From: Cervus elaphus
Taxonomy: Eukaryota; Chordata; Mammalia; Artiodactyla; Cervidae
Length of the DNA: 64,000 bases
Assembly (NCBI RefSeq): GCF_910594005.1
Contig: NC_057824.1
Span: forward strand, 25,323,314-25,387,313
Direction: 5' to 3'
Positions 20,360 to 30,545 of the stretch are shown piece after piece. Positions within the stretch are counted from its first letter, which is position 1, and every line of letters starts with the position of its first letter. The position numbers were made by a program, and so were the translations under genes. The notes under the pieces are model-generated. The model made no database searches, was not told the origin of the DNA, and worked only from the letters and a program-made list of their open reading frames with translations.

Positions 20360-20570
20360 CGGTCCTTCCAGTGAATATTCACGATTGATTTCCCTTAGGA
20401 TTGACTGGTTTGATCCCCTTGCAGTCCAAGGGTCTCTCAAGAGTCTTCCCCAACACCGCAGTTCAAAAGCATCAGTTCTTTGGCCCTCAGCCTTCTTTAT
20501 GGTCCAGCTCTTACATCTGTACATGACTACTGGAAAAACCATAGCTTTGACTATATGGGCCACTGGGTAT
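20360..20570 (-). mobile_element. BovB internal fragment, minus strand
   Basis: CCTTCCAGTGAATATTCACG, TTGACTGGTTTGATCCCCTT and TACATGACTACTGGAAAAAC. The minus-strand translation gives AHIVKAMVFPVVMYRCKSWT. Confidence 0.88.
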
Positions 20571-20854
20571 TCTCCTGGGGGCTCTTTTCCTGAAAGATGT
20601 GAAGTATTATTTTTCCATGTTGCAAATTCTTTGTAACTACACAAGCAGCTCTCATTATTTGTGGTGGCCGTGTTCTCTCAAGACGGAGCCATTGCCCCCA
20701 GGTCCCTAGGAGTGTGTCTGGCCACAGCATTTTGGTCACTGGATCAGTAAGTGCCTTTGGTTCCTGTCTGCTCTTGTTTAAAGACATCCCATCTAACACC
20801 CGTTGTTGCTTCAGTGACGGGGGAACTCATGACCAGCGGCATTTTCATCATGTG

Positions 20855-21068
20855 TGTGTGCGCTGAGTTGTTTCAGTCGTGTCCGACTCTTCTGTGAACC
20901 CATGGACTGTAGCCCACCAGGCCCCTCTGTCCATGGGATTCTCTGGGCAAGAATACTGGAGTGGGTTGCCGTGCCCTCCTCCAGGGGATCTTCCCACCCC
21001 AGGGATCCAACCCGCATCTCTTGCATCTCCCGCATTGGCAGGCGGGTTCTTTGCCATTGCACCATCAG
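20855..21068 (-). mobile_element. Bov-tA SINE, minus strand
   Basis: GTTTCAGTCGTGTCCGACTC, AAGAATACTGGAGTGGGTTG and CGCATTGGCAGGCGGGTTCT. Confidence 0.92.
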
Positions 21069-21147
21069 GCTGAATAGAGGCCGCCTCACGCAGGTTTCCC
21101 CTACGAGGCTCCGCGCAGTCCTGTGTTTAGGAAGAGCAGACAGCACT

Positions 21148-21390
21148 TCGGGCTTCCTGGGAGGTGCCAGAGCCCGTAAAAAGCCAGAGGCGTAAGGAGC
21201 CCGTCTGCAGTGCAGGGGATGTGAGAGACTTTTTGGTTCGATCCCTGGGTGGGGAGGATCCCCTGGAGGAGGAGGTGGCAGCCCACTCCAGTATTCTTGC
21301 CTGGAGAATCCCATGGACAGAGAGGCCTAGTGGGCTACAGTCCACGGGGTCGCAAAGAGCTGGACGTGACTGAAGGGGCTGAGCCCACAC
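21148..21390 (+). mobile_element. Bov-tA SINE with insert in the head
   Basis: GGGCTTCCTGGGAGGTGCCA, then about 30 unusual bases, then TTGGTTCGATCCCTGGGTGG, CCACTCCAGTATTCTTGCCT and GAGCTGGACGTGACTGAAG. With the reversed copy at 20855 it forms a close inverted pair. Confidence 0.88.
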
Positions 21391-21654
21391 TCACACATGT
21401 ATGTGTTCACAGATGACCACGTCAGCCCCGAGAGTGCGGAGTTTGGGGGTTACAGGTAAACTTCAGGGAGTAGGCGAATTTGCAGATAGGGAATCTACAC
21501 ACACAGAGGATGGACTGTGATCTCAAAGGGCCGCCTTCCCTTCCTTGGAGTCGGGAAACCTGGACGAGCACAGTGCCTGCTGCGTTTGTTTTAAATGTCG
21601 AGGTGCTGTGTTTTAAGTGGCTGACTCTTCACTTCCCTCTGCTTGTCTTTCCAG

Positions 21655-21737
21655 CGTGGAAGCCAGTCCTCCAGGCCAGGAAAGTCCTCTGAGCAGCCTG
21701 TTACCTTCTGCCTCGGTGCCAGAGTCCATGACAGTCA
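21655..21737 (+). CDS. SNX29: SNX29 exon: Ser/Pro-rich, last exon visible
   Basis: This 83-nt exon follows CTTGTCTTTCCAG and precedes GTAAGT. It completes a Ser codon, then reads VEASPPGQESPLSSLLPSAS and VPESMTV, and leaves one A that would begin the next Ser. It agrees with SNX29 just before its coiled coil. The next exon should begin with two bases followed by a Glu-Leu-Arg-Gln-type coiled-coil sequence; I found nothing of that kind up to 64000. Skipping would shift the frame. Confidence 0.92.
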
Positions 21738-21964
21738 GTAAGTACTTTCTGGGCAGCGTCTGCCATCTCTGGGTGACCCTGGGCCCTGCACATCCTGGAG
21801 GCAGTGCCTTTGTGCTAGCTCCTGGGTGACTGCGGACTTGACGGAGTCTGGGATGAAGTCAGGTTTGTGGGTGCCTGGTTGTGGCCTTGAAGTGTGATGT
21901 GTGGTCGTAAGCTCCCTGAGCTGTGAAACCTGGTACCTGGGTTCATGCATCGTTTTGCTAAAGT

Positions 21965-22330
21965 AGGGGCCCCCAAACCTTTATGCCCCTAGGGACCAGT
22001 TTTGTGGAAGACAATTTTTCCATTTACCCAGGGGGCAGGGATGGTTTCTGGATGATTCAAGCGCTTTGCCTTTATTATGCCACCACGATGTGACGATGTG
22101 ACGATGCAACGATATGACGAGAGGTGGAACTTAGGCAGTAATGCGTGTGATGGGGAGCTGCTGTGAATACAAATACAGGTTTCATGGCTCACTGCTGCTC
22201 TCTTCTTCTGTGTGGCTGGTTCCTAGCAGGTCTTGGACTGGTACCAGCTCGGGGGTTTAGGACTCCTGCTCCAAAGGACATGCCTCAGAGGTGGAGCAGC
22301 AGGGAGGCCGAGGGAAACTTCTGTCATGCA
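21965..22330. mobile_element. hAT-type DNA transposon remnant
   Basis: GGGGCCCCCAAACCTTTATG followed by AGGGACCAGTTTTGTGGAAG and ACAATTTTTCCA resembles a hAT-group nonautonomous element. The right part (GTTCCTAGCAGGTCTTGGAC, TGGTACCAGC) fits its other end. Family not assigned. Confidence 0.55.
22088..22119. repeat. four 8-bp units, GATGTGAC type
   Basis: Units GATGTGAC, GATGTGAC, GATGCAAC and GATATGAC lie head to tail inside the hAT remnant. Confidence 0.85.
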
Positions 22331-22532
22331 AGGATTTTGGGGTTTGCCTCCTGCAAGGCCGTCAGCTACAGAGGAGATTTCTAGTTGGGTTTCCTTTGTA
22401 TCCCTGGAGGAATCACTTTTGTACATAAGGTAGAGTGCGTTTCTCAAAGATGAGTAAAGGTTGCTAATGATCAGGTGCAACCTGTTGGCACCCTCACCAC
22501 TCAGAAAAGGTATAGCAATTATGGTTAGGTTT

Positions 22533-23276
22533 CAGTTCCGTTCAGTCACTCAGTCATGTCTGACTCTTTGCGACCCCGTGGACTGCAGCACACCAGGCTT
22601 CCTTGTCCATCAGCAACTCCCGGAGCATGCTCAAACTCATGTCCATTGAGTCAGTGACGCCATCCTACCGTCTCATCCTCTGTCATCCCCTTCTCTGCCT
22701 GCCTTCAATCTTTCCCAGCATCAGGGTCTTTTCCAGTGAGTCAGTTCTTCTCATCAGGTGGCCAGAGTATTGGAGCTTCAGCCTCAGCATCAGTCCTTCC
22801 AGTGAATATTCAGGACTGATCTCCTTTAGGATGGACTGGTTGGATCTCCTTGCCATCCAAGGGACTCTCAAGAGTCTTCTCCAGCACCACAGCTCAAAAG
22901 CATCAATTCTTCAGCGCTCAGCCTATTTTACGGTCCACACTCTCATAATCCATACATGACTACTGGGAAAAACCATCACTTGACTAGCCGGACCTTTGTT
23001 GGAAAAGTAACGTCTCTGCTTTTTAATATGCTGTCTAGGTTGGTCACAGCTTTTCTTCTAGGGAGCAAGTATCTTTTAATTTCATGGCTGCAGTCACCAT
23101 CTCCGGTGATTTTGGAGCCCAAGACAATAAAGTCTGTCACCGTTTCCATTGTTTCCCCATCTATTTGCCATGAAATGATGGGACTGGATGCCAAGATCTT
23201 TGTTTTTTGAATGTTGAGTTTTAACCCAGGATTTTCACCCTCCTCTTTCACTTTCATCAAGAGGCTCTTGATGAAA
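22533..23276 (-). mobile_element. BovB 3' fragment, minus strand
   Basis: About 744 nt of the BovB 3' end. Minus-strand frames give SNQSILKEISPEYSLEGLM and DGDCSHEIKRYLLPRRKA with breaks between. GGTTAGGTTT flanks both ends (22523-22532 and 23277-23286), a likely 10-bp target site duplication. Confidence 0.93.
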
Positions 23277-23471
23277 GGTTAGGTTTGAGTGGCTTTACAT
23301 GATAAAGAATAAACCAACCGTCTGTTGGCTTAATATGATATAAATCATTGTTCTGTCCAGAGGTAGGCAGGCTGGGCCAGTGTGTGGCTCCATGGTCACC
23401 AGAGAGTAGGGCTCCTTCTGTCTTGCCTCGTTGTCCAAAATGGCTGTTTTAGGTCCAGCCATCTCATTCTT

Positions 23472-25087
23472 TTTTTTTTTTTTTTTTCCATTTATTTTTA
23501 TTAGTTGGAGGCTAATTACTTTACAATATTGTAGTGGTTTTTGCCATACATTGACATGAATCAGCCATGGAGTTACATGTATTCCCCATCCCGATTCCCC
23601 CTCCCACCTCCCTCTCTACCCGATCCCTCTGGGTCTTCCCAGTGCACCAGGCCCGAGCACTTGTCTCATGCACCCAACCTGGGCTGGTGATCTGTTTCAC
23701 CCTAGATAATATACATGTTTCGATGCTGTTCTCTCGAAACATCCCACCCTCGCCTTCTCCCACAGAGTCCAAAAGTCTGTTCTATACATCTGTGTCTTTT
23801 TCAGTTTTGCATATAGGGTTATCGTTACCATCTTTCTAAATTCTATATATATGTGTTAGTATACTGTATTGGTCTTTATCTTTCTGGCTTACTTCACTCT
23901 ATATGATGGGCTCCAGTTTCATCCATCTCATTAGAACTGATTCAAATGAATTCTTTTTAACGGCTGAGTAATATTCCATGGTGTATATGTACCACAGCTT
24001 CCTTATCCATTCGTCTGCTGATGGGCATCTAGGTTGCTTCCATGTCCTGGCTATTATAAACAGTGCTGCGATGAACATTGGGGTGCACGTGTCTCTTTCA
24101 GATCTGGTTTCCTCGGTGTGTATGCCCAGGAGTGGTATTGCTGGGTCATATGGCAGTTCTATTTCCAGTTTTTTAAGGAATCTCCACACTGTCCTCCATA
24201 GTGGCTGTACTAGTTTGCACTCCCACCAACAGTGTAAGAGGGTTCCCTTTTCTCCACAGCCTCTCCAGCATTTATTGCTTGTAGACTTTTGGATAGCAGC
24301 CATCCTGACTGGCGTGTAATGGTACCTCATTGTGGTTTTGATTTGCATTTCTCTGATAATGAGTGATGTTGAGCATCTTTTCATGTGTTTGTTAGCCATC
24401 TGTATGTCTTCTTTGGAGAAATGTCTGTTTAGTTCTTTGGCCCATTTTTTGATTGGGTCATTTATTTTTCTGGAATTGAGCTGCAGGAGTTGCTTGTATA
24501 TTTTTGAGATTAATCCTTTGTCTGTTGCTTCGTTTGCTATTATTTTCTCCCGATCTGAGGGCTGTCTTTTCACCTTGCTTATAGTTTCCTTTGTTGTGCA
24601 AAAGCTTTTAAGTTTCATTAGGTCCCATTTGTTTATTTTTGCTTTTATTTCCAATATTCTGGGAGGTGGGTCATAGAGGATCCTGCTGTGATTTATGTTG
24701 GAGATATGTTTTGCCTATGTTCTCCTCTAGGAGTTTTATAGTTTCTGGTCTTACATTTAGATTTTTAATCCATTTTGAGTTTATTTTTGTGTATGGTGTT
24801 AGAAAGTGTTCTAGTTTCATTCTTTTACAAGTGGTTGACCAGTATTCCCAGCACCACTTGTTAAAGAGGTTGTCTTTTTTCCATTGTATATCCTTGCCTC
24901 CTTTGTCGAAGATAAGGTGTCCATAGGTGTGTGGATTTATCTCTGGGCTTTCTATTCTGTTCCATTGATCTATATTTCTGTCTTTGTGCCAGTACCATAC
25001 TGTCTTGATGACTGTGGCTTTGTAGCATAGTCTGAAGTCAGGCAGGTTGATTCCTCCAGTTCCATTCTTCTTTCTCAAGATTACTTT
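23472..25087 (-). mobile_element. L1 3' end, minus strand, perfect target duplication
   Basis: About 1.6 kb of L1 in reverse: T-run, 3' UTR, then ORF2 C-terminal frames reading back to about 25080 (pieces such as GTGGINLPDFRLCYKATVIK, IYKQLLQLNSRKINDPIKKW and LPYDPAIPLLGIHTEETRSE). A frame break near 24660 and a CAG to TAG stop at 23899 inactivate it. The 16-bp flanks CAGCCATCTCATTCTT (23456-23471 and 25088-25103) are identical, so the insertion is fairly recent. Its first 985 nt are almost the reverse complement of the L1 at 12894-13879. Confidence 0.96.
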
Positions 25088-25244
25088 CAGCCATCTCATT
25101 CTTATCCCAGGTATCAGGAATGAGGAAGGGGCAAAGGAGAAACTTCCTCCATTTCTTTGGGTAGGATTCAGGGATCTGAACTTGCAAAAGAAGTTACAAC
25201 TTTTTCCTCTAGCCTCTGACTGAAATTTAGTATTCAGTATTGCC

Positions 25245-25532
25245 TTCATTTTTTATTATTTTAATTTATTTTTAAAAAATTAATTAACTTTGCTTTTGGC
25301 TGTGTGGGGTCTTCTTGCTGCCTGGGGGCTTTCTGTCATTGTGATGCTCAGGCTTCTTGTTGCAGTGGCTTCTCTTGCTATGGAGCACAGACTCTAGAGC
25401 GTGGGCTTAGGAGTTGTGGTACATGGGCTTGGTTGCCCTGTGGCAGGCGGAATCTTCCTGGACCAGGGAGTGAACCCATGCACCCTGCATTGGCAGGAGG
25501 ATTCTTAACCACTGGACCACGGGGGAAATCGT
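25245..25532 (-). mobile_element. CHR-type SINE, minus strand
   Basis: GCTTTTGGCTGTGTGGGGTC, GGACCAGGGAGTGAACCCAT and TTAACCACTGGACCACGGGG. Confidence 0.88.
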
Positions 25533-25535
25533 TAA

Positions 25536-26035
25536 TTAATTTGTTTTAATTGAAGTATTGTTTACAATATTATTAGTTCCAGGTGTACAACACAGTGATT
25601 CAAAGTTTTTATGGGTCATGTTACATATAAAGTTATTATGACATGTTGGCTATCGTCTCTGTGCTGTACGGCATGCCCTTGTAGTTTATTTCACCCATCG
25701 CCATTTGTACCTCTTACCCTTTCCTCCATATTGTCCCTTCCCTTTTTCTCCCCCCACTGGTAACCACTAGTTTGTCCTTGGTATCCGTGAGTCTGTTTTT
25801 CATTTGTTATGTTCACTTGTTTGTTTTATTTTTAAGATTCCACATGTAAGTGATATCATACAGTATTTGTCCTTCTCTGTACTGAGCGTGGTACCTTCCA
25901 GGTCCATCTGTGTTGCTGCAAATGGCAAAATTTCATTCTTTTTCATGGCTGAATAATATTCCTCTGTGTGTGTGTGTGTGTGTGTGTATGTGTGTGTTCT
26001 TTGTCCACTCATCTGTCGATGGACACTTAGGTTGT
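25536..26035 (-). mobile_element. older L1 3' end, minus strand, with TG repeat
   Basis: TTCCAGGTGTACAACACAGT, AGATTCCACATGTAAGTGAT, CAGGTCCATCTGTGTTGCTG and TTTCATGGCTGAATAATATT are the reverse of an older L1 3' region. A TG microsatellite has grown at 25964-25998. Confidence 0.82.
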
Positions 26036-26559
26036 GTTTTCTTTAATGATGAAAGTAGCAGCGAATCATAGAAACCTTAGTAGTCTTAGCCACGCGAGTG
26101 ACTGTCAGTGATAGAAGTCGCTGGCTCCTGTAACAGTGATATGAAAAAGATCTCACAGTGTCATTTCTGCTTGAAAATAGAGTTTTTTAGTGAGAAAATG
26201 TAAAATCCTGTGTACTATTCTGTCAGTTGTCTTTCTACGTTTTGGTAATTCTGTTTCAGTATAATCAGTTTCCTTTGTAGTCTTGAGTGTTTTGGGTTAT
26301 GTATTTTAAAACATTTTTCTGAGAAGAGACCCATGGGCTTCATCACCAGGCTGTGCGATGGGTCTCTGGCCCAAAGATGAACCTTTCCCCTCCCCCAAGC
26401 TGTAAGGACCCTTCCTAGAAGGTGCATGCAGGTTCCTACTTGTATGGCTGACATTTGTCCCAAGGCCTCCCCTGGCTGCTCAGGAGGCAGTGTGTCCATC
26501 CCCCCGCCCCCCCAAAATAACCCCATGGCCAAGGAATGAAGAGGGCTTCCCTGGTAGCT
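26036..26559 (+). other. intron, no element recognised
   Basis: Unassigned. Confidence 0.4.
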
Positions 26560-26823
26560 TTGCTGCTGCTGCTAAGCCGCTTCAGTCGTGTCCGACTCTG
26601 TGTGACCCCATAGACGGCAGCCCACCAGGCTCCGCCGTCCCTGGGATTCTCTAGGCAAGAATCCTGGAGTGGATTGCCATTTCCTTTTCCAGTGCATGCA
26701 TGCATGCTGAGTTGCTTCAGTCGTGTCCGACTCTCTGACCCCATAGATGGTAGCCCACCAGGCTCCTCTGTCCACAGGATTCTCTAGGCAAGAATACTGG
26801 AGTGGGTTGCCGATTGCTTCTCC
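26560..26823 (-). mobile_element. Bov-A2 SINE dimer, minus strand
   Basis: A GCTGCTGCTGCTAAGCCGCT head and two Bov-A monomers, each starting with TTCAGTCGTGTCCGACTC, at about 26580 and 26717. Confidence 0.93.
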
Positions 26824-27015
26824 ACCCTGGTGCCTCAGGGGGTAAAGAATCTGCCTGTAATGCAGGAAACCCCGGTTTGATTCCTTGGGTTGGGAAGATC
26901 CCCTGGAGAAGGGAAAGGCTACACTCCAGTGTTCTTGCCTGGAGAATTCCATGGACTGTATAGTCCATGGGGTGGCAAAGAGTCAGACACAACTGAACGA
27001 CTTTCACTTTCACTA
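26824..27015 (+). mobile_element. Bov-tA SINE
   Basis: TAAAGAATCTGCCTGTAATG, TTGGGTTGGGAAGATCCCCT and CAGACACAACTGAACGACTT. It abuts the Bov-A2 dimer in the opposite orientation. Confidence 0.9.
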
Positions 27016-27049
27016 AGGAAGGAAGAGTGGAGTCTGGGGGCATCCAGTG

Positions 27050-27199
27050 TTCTTTTTTTTTAAAAAAGAATTTGTTTATTTTGACTGCACTGGGTCTTAG
27101 GTATGGCATGTGGGATCTAGTTCCCTGACCAGGGATTGAGCCTAGGCCCTGCTGCGTTAGGAGTGTGGAGTCTTAACCACTGAATCACCAGGGAAGTCC
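27050..27199 (-). mobile_element. CHR-type SINE fragment, minus strand
   Basis: A T-run, GACTGCACTGGGTCTTAGGT, CCTGACCAGGGATTGAGCCT and AACCACTGAATCACCAGGGA. Confidence 0.87.
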
Positions 27200-27956
27200 T
27201 AAAAATGGAGTTTTATGTGATTACTGTACTGGGGAGAGCCATTCTTAGTTGACTTGAATAGCAGGTAACTCTGAAAATAAACACGATGGAAAGGAGCCAG
27301 CGCTAGTGAGTCCGTCTGGACGTGGTTGCCTATCTAAGCTTGAGAACGGTGCCAGCACTATCTCAGTGCTAAAGGCAGGTCTTAATGTGTTTCCAGAAGT
27401 CACCAGGATGAGTGGAAGAGGGCAGAGGAATTTGCCTGTTTGAAGCTTCGTCTTTTTAACACCTGCAGTGCTGCTGTGGGTCACACCGTGACCTGGAGGG
27501 CTGAGACCTTACTCTGGCCCCCAGGTGCAGCTTCTCTGAATTACACCAGTTTTTGTCTCATGTACATTTGTTTTGAAAAGAATGGTGACCCCGAGATTGA
27601 GGGCATGAAGGCCAGACTTCGTTGGCGCCTCGTCCTGGGCACCGTTAGCAAGGATACAAACATCTCGATGCTCCGCACCCCGCCTGGCCCCGTGGTACCC
27701 GGCACTGTGCTTTCACGTGGGTCTCCTGCACCCTGGGATGCGGTCCCGCCGTCTCAGACGTGATGTGCTGTGCCAGCTACTCTTCTGGGTCAAGAGAGAT
27801 CGTGGTCTGTGGGTCTGCCTCGGGAATCTTCTGACTTTGAGGAAGATGCTGGCCCGTGTGTTTCACTAAGGACATGCCTCTGAATGCACTTGACTATGCT
27901 GATGGCAGGCATCTAGACTGTTTTTTTATTTTTAGTTGTACGCTTTAAATAAAAAA
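27200..27956 (+). other. intron, no element recognised
   Basis: Unassigned intron. Confidence 0.4.
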
Positions 27957-28120
27957 AGGGCTTCCCTGGTGGCTCAGATGATAAAGAATCTGCCTGCAAT
28001 GTAGGAGACCTGAGTTTGATCCCCTGGAGAAGGGAAAGGCACTTTCCCTTGGGCAGAGGAGCCGGGCAGGCTACATTCCATGGGATCGCAAAGAGTTGAA
28101 CAGCTGAGCAACTAACACTT
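27957..28120 (+). mobile_element. Bov-tA SINE with internal deletion
   Basis: GGGCTTCCCTGGTGGCTCAG, AGACCTGAGTTTGATCCCCT and CGCAAAGAGTTGAACAGCTG. The central part is shortened. Confidence 0.9.
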
Positions 28121-28132
28121 TTAGAAAAATAA

Positions 28133-28362
28133 TTTTAAATTTATTTTTATTTTTGGCTGTGCTCGGTCATTGTTGCTCTGCAGTGTATGGACTTGTGATG
28201 GCTTCTCGTGGAGCACGGGCTCTAGGGCTTCACGGGATCAGTAGTTGTGGCGCGCAGGCTTAGTTGCTCCACGGCCTATGGGATCTTCCCGGATCAGGGA
28301 CAGAACCCGTGTCTCCTGAATTGGCAGGTGGATTCTTTACCACTGAGCGCCCCGGGAAGCCC
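28133..28362 (-). mobile_element. CHR-type SINE, minus strand
   Basis: TTTTTGGCTGTGCTCGGTCA, CGGATCAGGGACAGAACCCG and CCACTGAGCGCCCCGGGAAG. Confidence 0.87.
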
Positions 28363-28720
28363 AGTCCTACACTTGTCTAATTTACACTGTTTTAGTTATT
28401 TGGTATCTAGTTCATAGTTCTAGTTATTTGGTATCTCTGGCAAAGCCAGAGTTTACAGCCTGCATCTCTGGAGAAATGCTTCACTACATCCGCATTTTGA
28501 CCCTCGACATTTGGTAGCCATGTGGTTGGTGGGGATAAGTGTGTGTGTGCTGGGCGGGGATTCTGTTTTCTGCGGTGGTGGCTGTAAATTTCAGGGAACC
28601 ATCCCTCTTGTCTGTCCTGTGGGTGTTCCAGACGAGAGATCAGAACCCTTAGAAGTTTTGCCAGCGTGGGTGCTTTTGACTTGTACCCTCCCCATCTCAC
28701 CCCTGCCTCCTGTGTTACTG

Positions 28721-28742
28721 CAAAAAAAAAAAAAAAAAAAAG
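28721..28742 (+). repeat. poly-A run of about 21
   Basis: An uninterrupted A-run ending in GAGAG. No recognisable SINE or retrocopy precedes it. Confidence 0.8.
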
Positions 28743-28769
28743 AGAGTGAGTCTGTCTGGGGATCCAGGG

Positions 28770-29030
28770 AGTATTCTTGTACTTTGCTAGGGTTGTTGTT
28801 AACAAAGTACCCCACACTGGCAGCGTAAACAGCAGAAGTGTGTTTCTCATAGTTCTGGAGGCTGGAAGTCCCCTAGGACCCAGGCGCCGGCAGTCTGGTT
28901 TCTGGCGAGGCCTCTCTCTTGGCTTGACGGCCTTCTGTCTGTGAGCGTGCATCCCTGGTGTGTCTTCTCATAAAAAAGCTTTAATTGCCTCTTTTAAGTT
29001 CCTACCTCCGAATGTAATCAAAATACATGA
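28770..29030. repeat. ancient interspersed repeat, unnamed
   Basis: GTTAACAAAGTACCCCACAC, TCTCATAGTTCTGGAGGCTG and TGGTTTCTGGCGAGGCCTCT are phrases of an old eutherian repeat. Confidence 0.55.
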
Positions 29031-29042
29031 ATTTGAGAGAGA

Positions 29043-29262
29043 TGTAATTCCCAGGTGGCACAGCAGTAAAGAACCCGCCTGCCAATGCAGGAGACTTGGG
29101 TTCGATCCCTGGGTGGGGAAGATCCCCTGGAGGAGGACATGGCGACTCACTCCGGTATTCGTGCCTGGAGAATTCCTCCTGGACAGAGGAGCCTGGCGGG
29201 CCACAGTCCATGGGGTCGCAGAGTCGGACACAACTGAAGCGTCTGAGCATGCATGCACACAC
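29043..29262 (+). mobile_element. Bov-tA SINE
   Basis: CCCAGGTGGCACAGCAGTAA, TTGGGTTCGATCCCTGGGTG and GAGTCGGACACAACTGAAGC. Confidence 0.93.
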
Positions 29263-29436
29263 GTACGTGTGTGAGGCACCTCGGATTCCTCTCCAGAGGA
29301 GACGCTTGACTCTCACGAACCGCAGAGGACCCTGGCAGAGGAACCCCAACTCTGTTCCCTGGACGTCGCCCTGACGTCCCATGCGGTGACCCCCGGCCCG
29401 CGTTGTAGCTGTGTTACCCTATCAGAGGGTCCTCCC

Positions 29437-29560
29437 CTGCCCACCCTGGTGCCCCAGTCTTGGACTTCCGGCCCCCAGAACGGTGAGCAGTACATTTCTG
29501 TTGTTTATCAGCCGTCCATTCTGCTGTGTCCTGTTATTGCCGCTCAAACGTGCTGAGACC
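29437..29560. repeat. ancient repeat end, unnamed
   Basis: TCTTGGACTTCCGGCCCCCA, GAACGGTGAGCAGTACATTT and CTGTTGTTTATCAGCCGTCC fit the end of the same old repeat class. With 28770-29030 it may be one element split by the Bov-tA. Confidence 0.5.
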
Positions 29561-29827
29561 CTGAGGGTCAGTGCGGCTGTGACGCTGGCCACGCTCACCC
29601 CTTGTGCATACCAGCTCCCCTTTGCATGGCGCTGCCTCGTGGCGTCCCACCCGCTTCCGCCCCGCTGACATCACCCTGTCCTGGGTGCATGTGCCAACTC
29701 ATGGACGGTCCAGGAACTCACCCTGCAGTTTCCTCCCCTCCCCCTCCATCTTTCCCTGCTCAGATCTCAGGACCTCTGCCACTCTTCTCACTGTAGATGG
29801 CTCTCGGAATTTCACCTGAAAAGTTTA

Positions 29828-30023
29828 AAGTGAAAGTCGCTCAGTCGTGTCCGACTCATTTCTTTGTGACCCCATGGACTGTACAGTCCATGGAATTCTC
29901 TAGGCCAGAACGCTGGAATGGTTAGCCTTTCCCTTCTCCAGCGGATCTTCCCAACCCAGGAATCGAACCGAGGCCTCTTGCATTGCAGGTCGATTTCTTA
30001 CCAACTGAGCTACCAGGGAAGCC
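29828..30023 (-). mobile_element. Bov-tA SINE, minus strand
   Basis: GTCGCTCAGTCGTGTCCGAC, CTTCTCCAGCGGATCTTCCC and ACCAACTGAGCTACCAGGGA. Confidence 0.92.
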
Positions 30024-30049
30024 AGAGGCGATCATTTTCACATCTTCCT

Positions 30050-30545
30050 GAGATAACAGATATTTAGTTTATTTAATTATTATTCAAATCCTTTTAACTC
30101 CCGTTCTGTTTTCTCCACCTTTATCTCAGAAATTTTTATCTCAGAAATTTGTCTCTCTTTTTTTGGATCAAAATATGACCTTATTTTGAAGGGGTAAATA
30201 GAAAAAGAGTTTGCCTGATATCCTGGAATGGATACAAAAGAAAATCATATATTTTTGAAGTGAACCTGGACGCAAGAAATCCGTGTGGTTCATCTCCAAG
30301 GCCTTTAAAAATACCCAGCAGGACTTCTCATTCTACCCTGGAATTGGCACAATATAGCTTTTCACGTTGTCATCATTTGCTTTTGAAGCTGACTTACCCT
30401 TACTCTAGACACCAAGTTTTATGATGAATAAAATTCCATTTTCTATTTTGCAGTTCCATTTAACTTTTGGCATTCTTTTAAACTGAATTTGTGGCAACAG
30501 TGTTTCAACAGAATTTTAGATTAAATAGCCCTCAGATCCTAGTCT
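30050..30545 (+). other. AT-rich, repeat-free intron segment
   Basis: No element recognised. A 15-16 bp direct repeat (TTTATCTCAGAAATTT) lies in tandem near 30120-30152. Possible conserved noncoding sequence, unproven. Confidence 0.4.

Noticed and set aside
20855..21390. Inverted Bov-tA pair as another circular-RNA driver
   Set aside because: Both copies lie in the same intron without an exon between them, so pairing would form a local hairpin only.
23899..24654. Open frame of 251 codons on the minus strand
   Set aside because: This is the ORF2 end of a truncated L1, not a host gene; listed only within the mobile element.
28992..29262. tRNA-like head with a GGTTCGATCCC-type B box
   Set aside because: Every such match belongs to a tRNA-Glu-derived SINE; none is followed or preceded by a folded mature tRNA.
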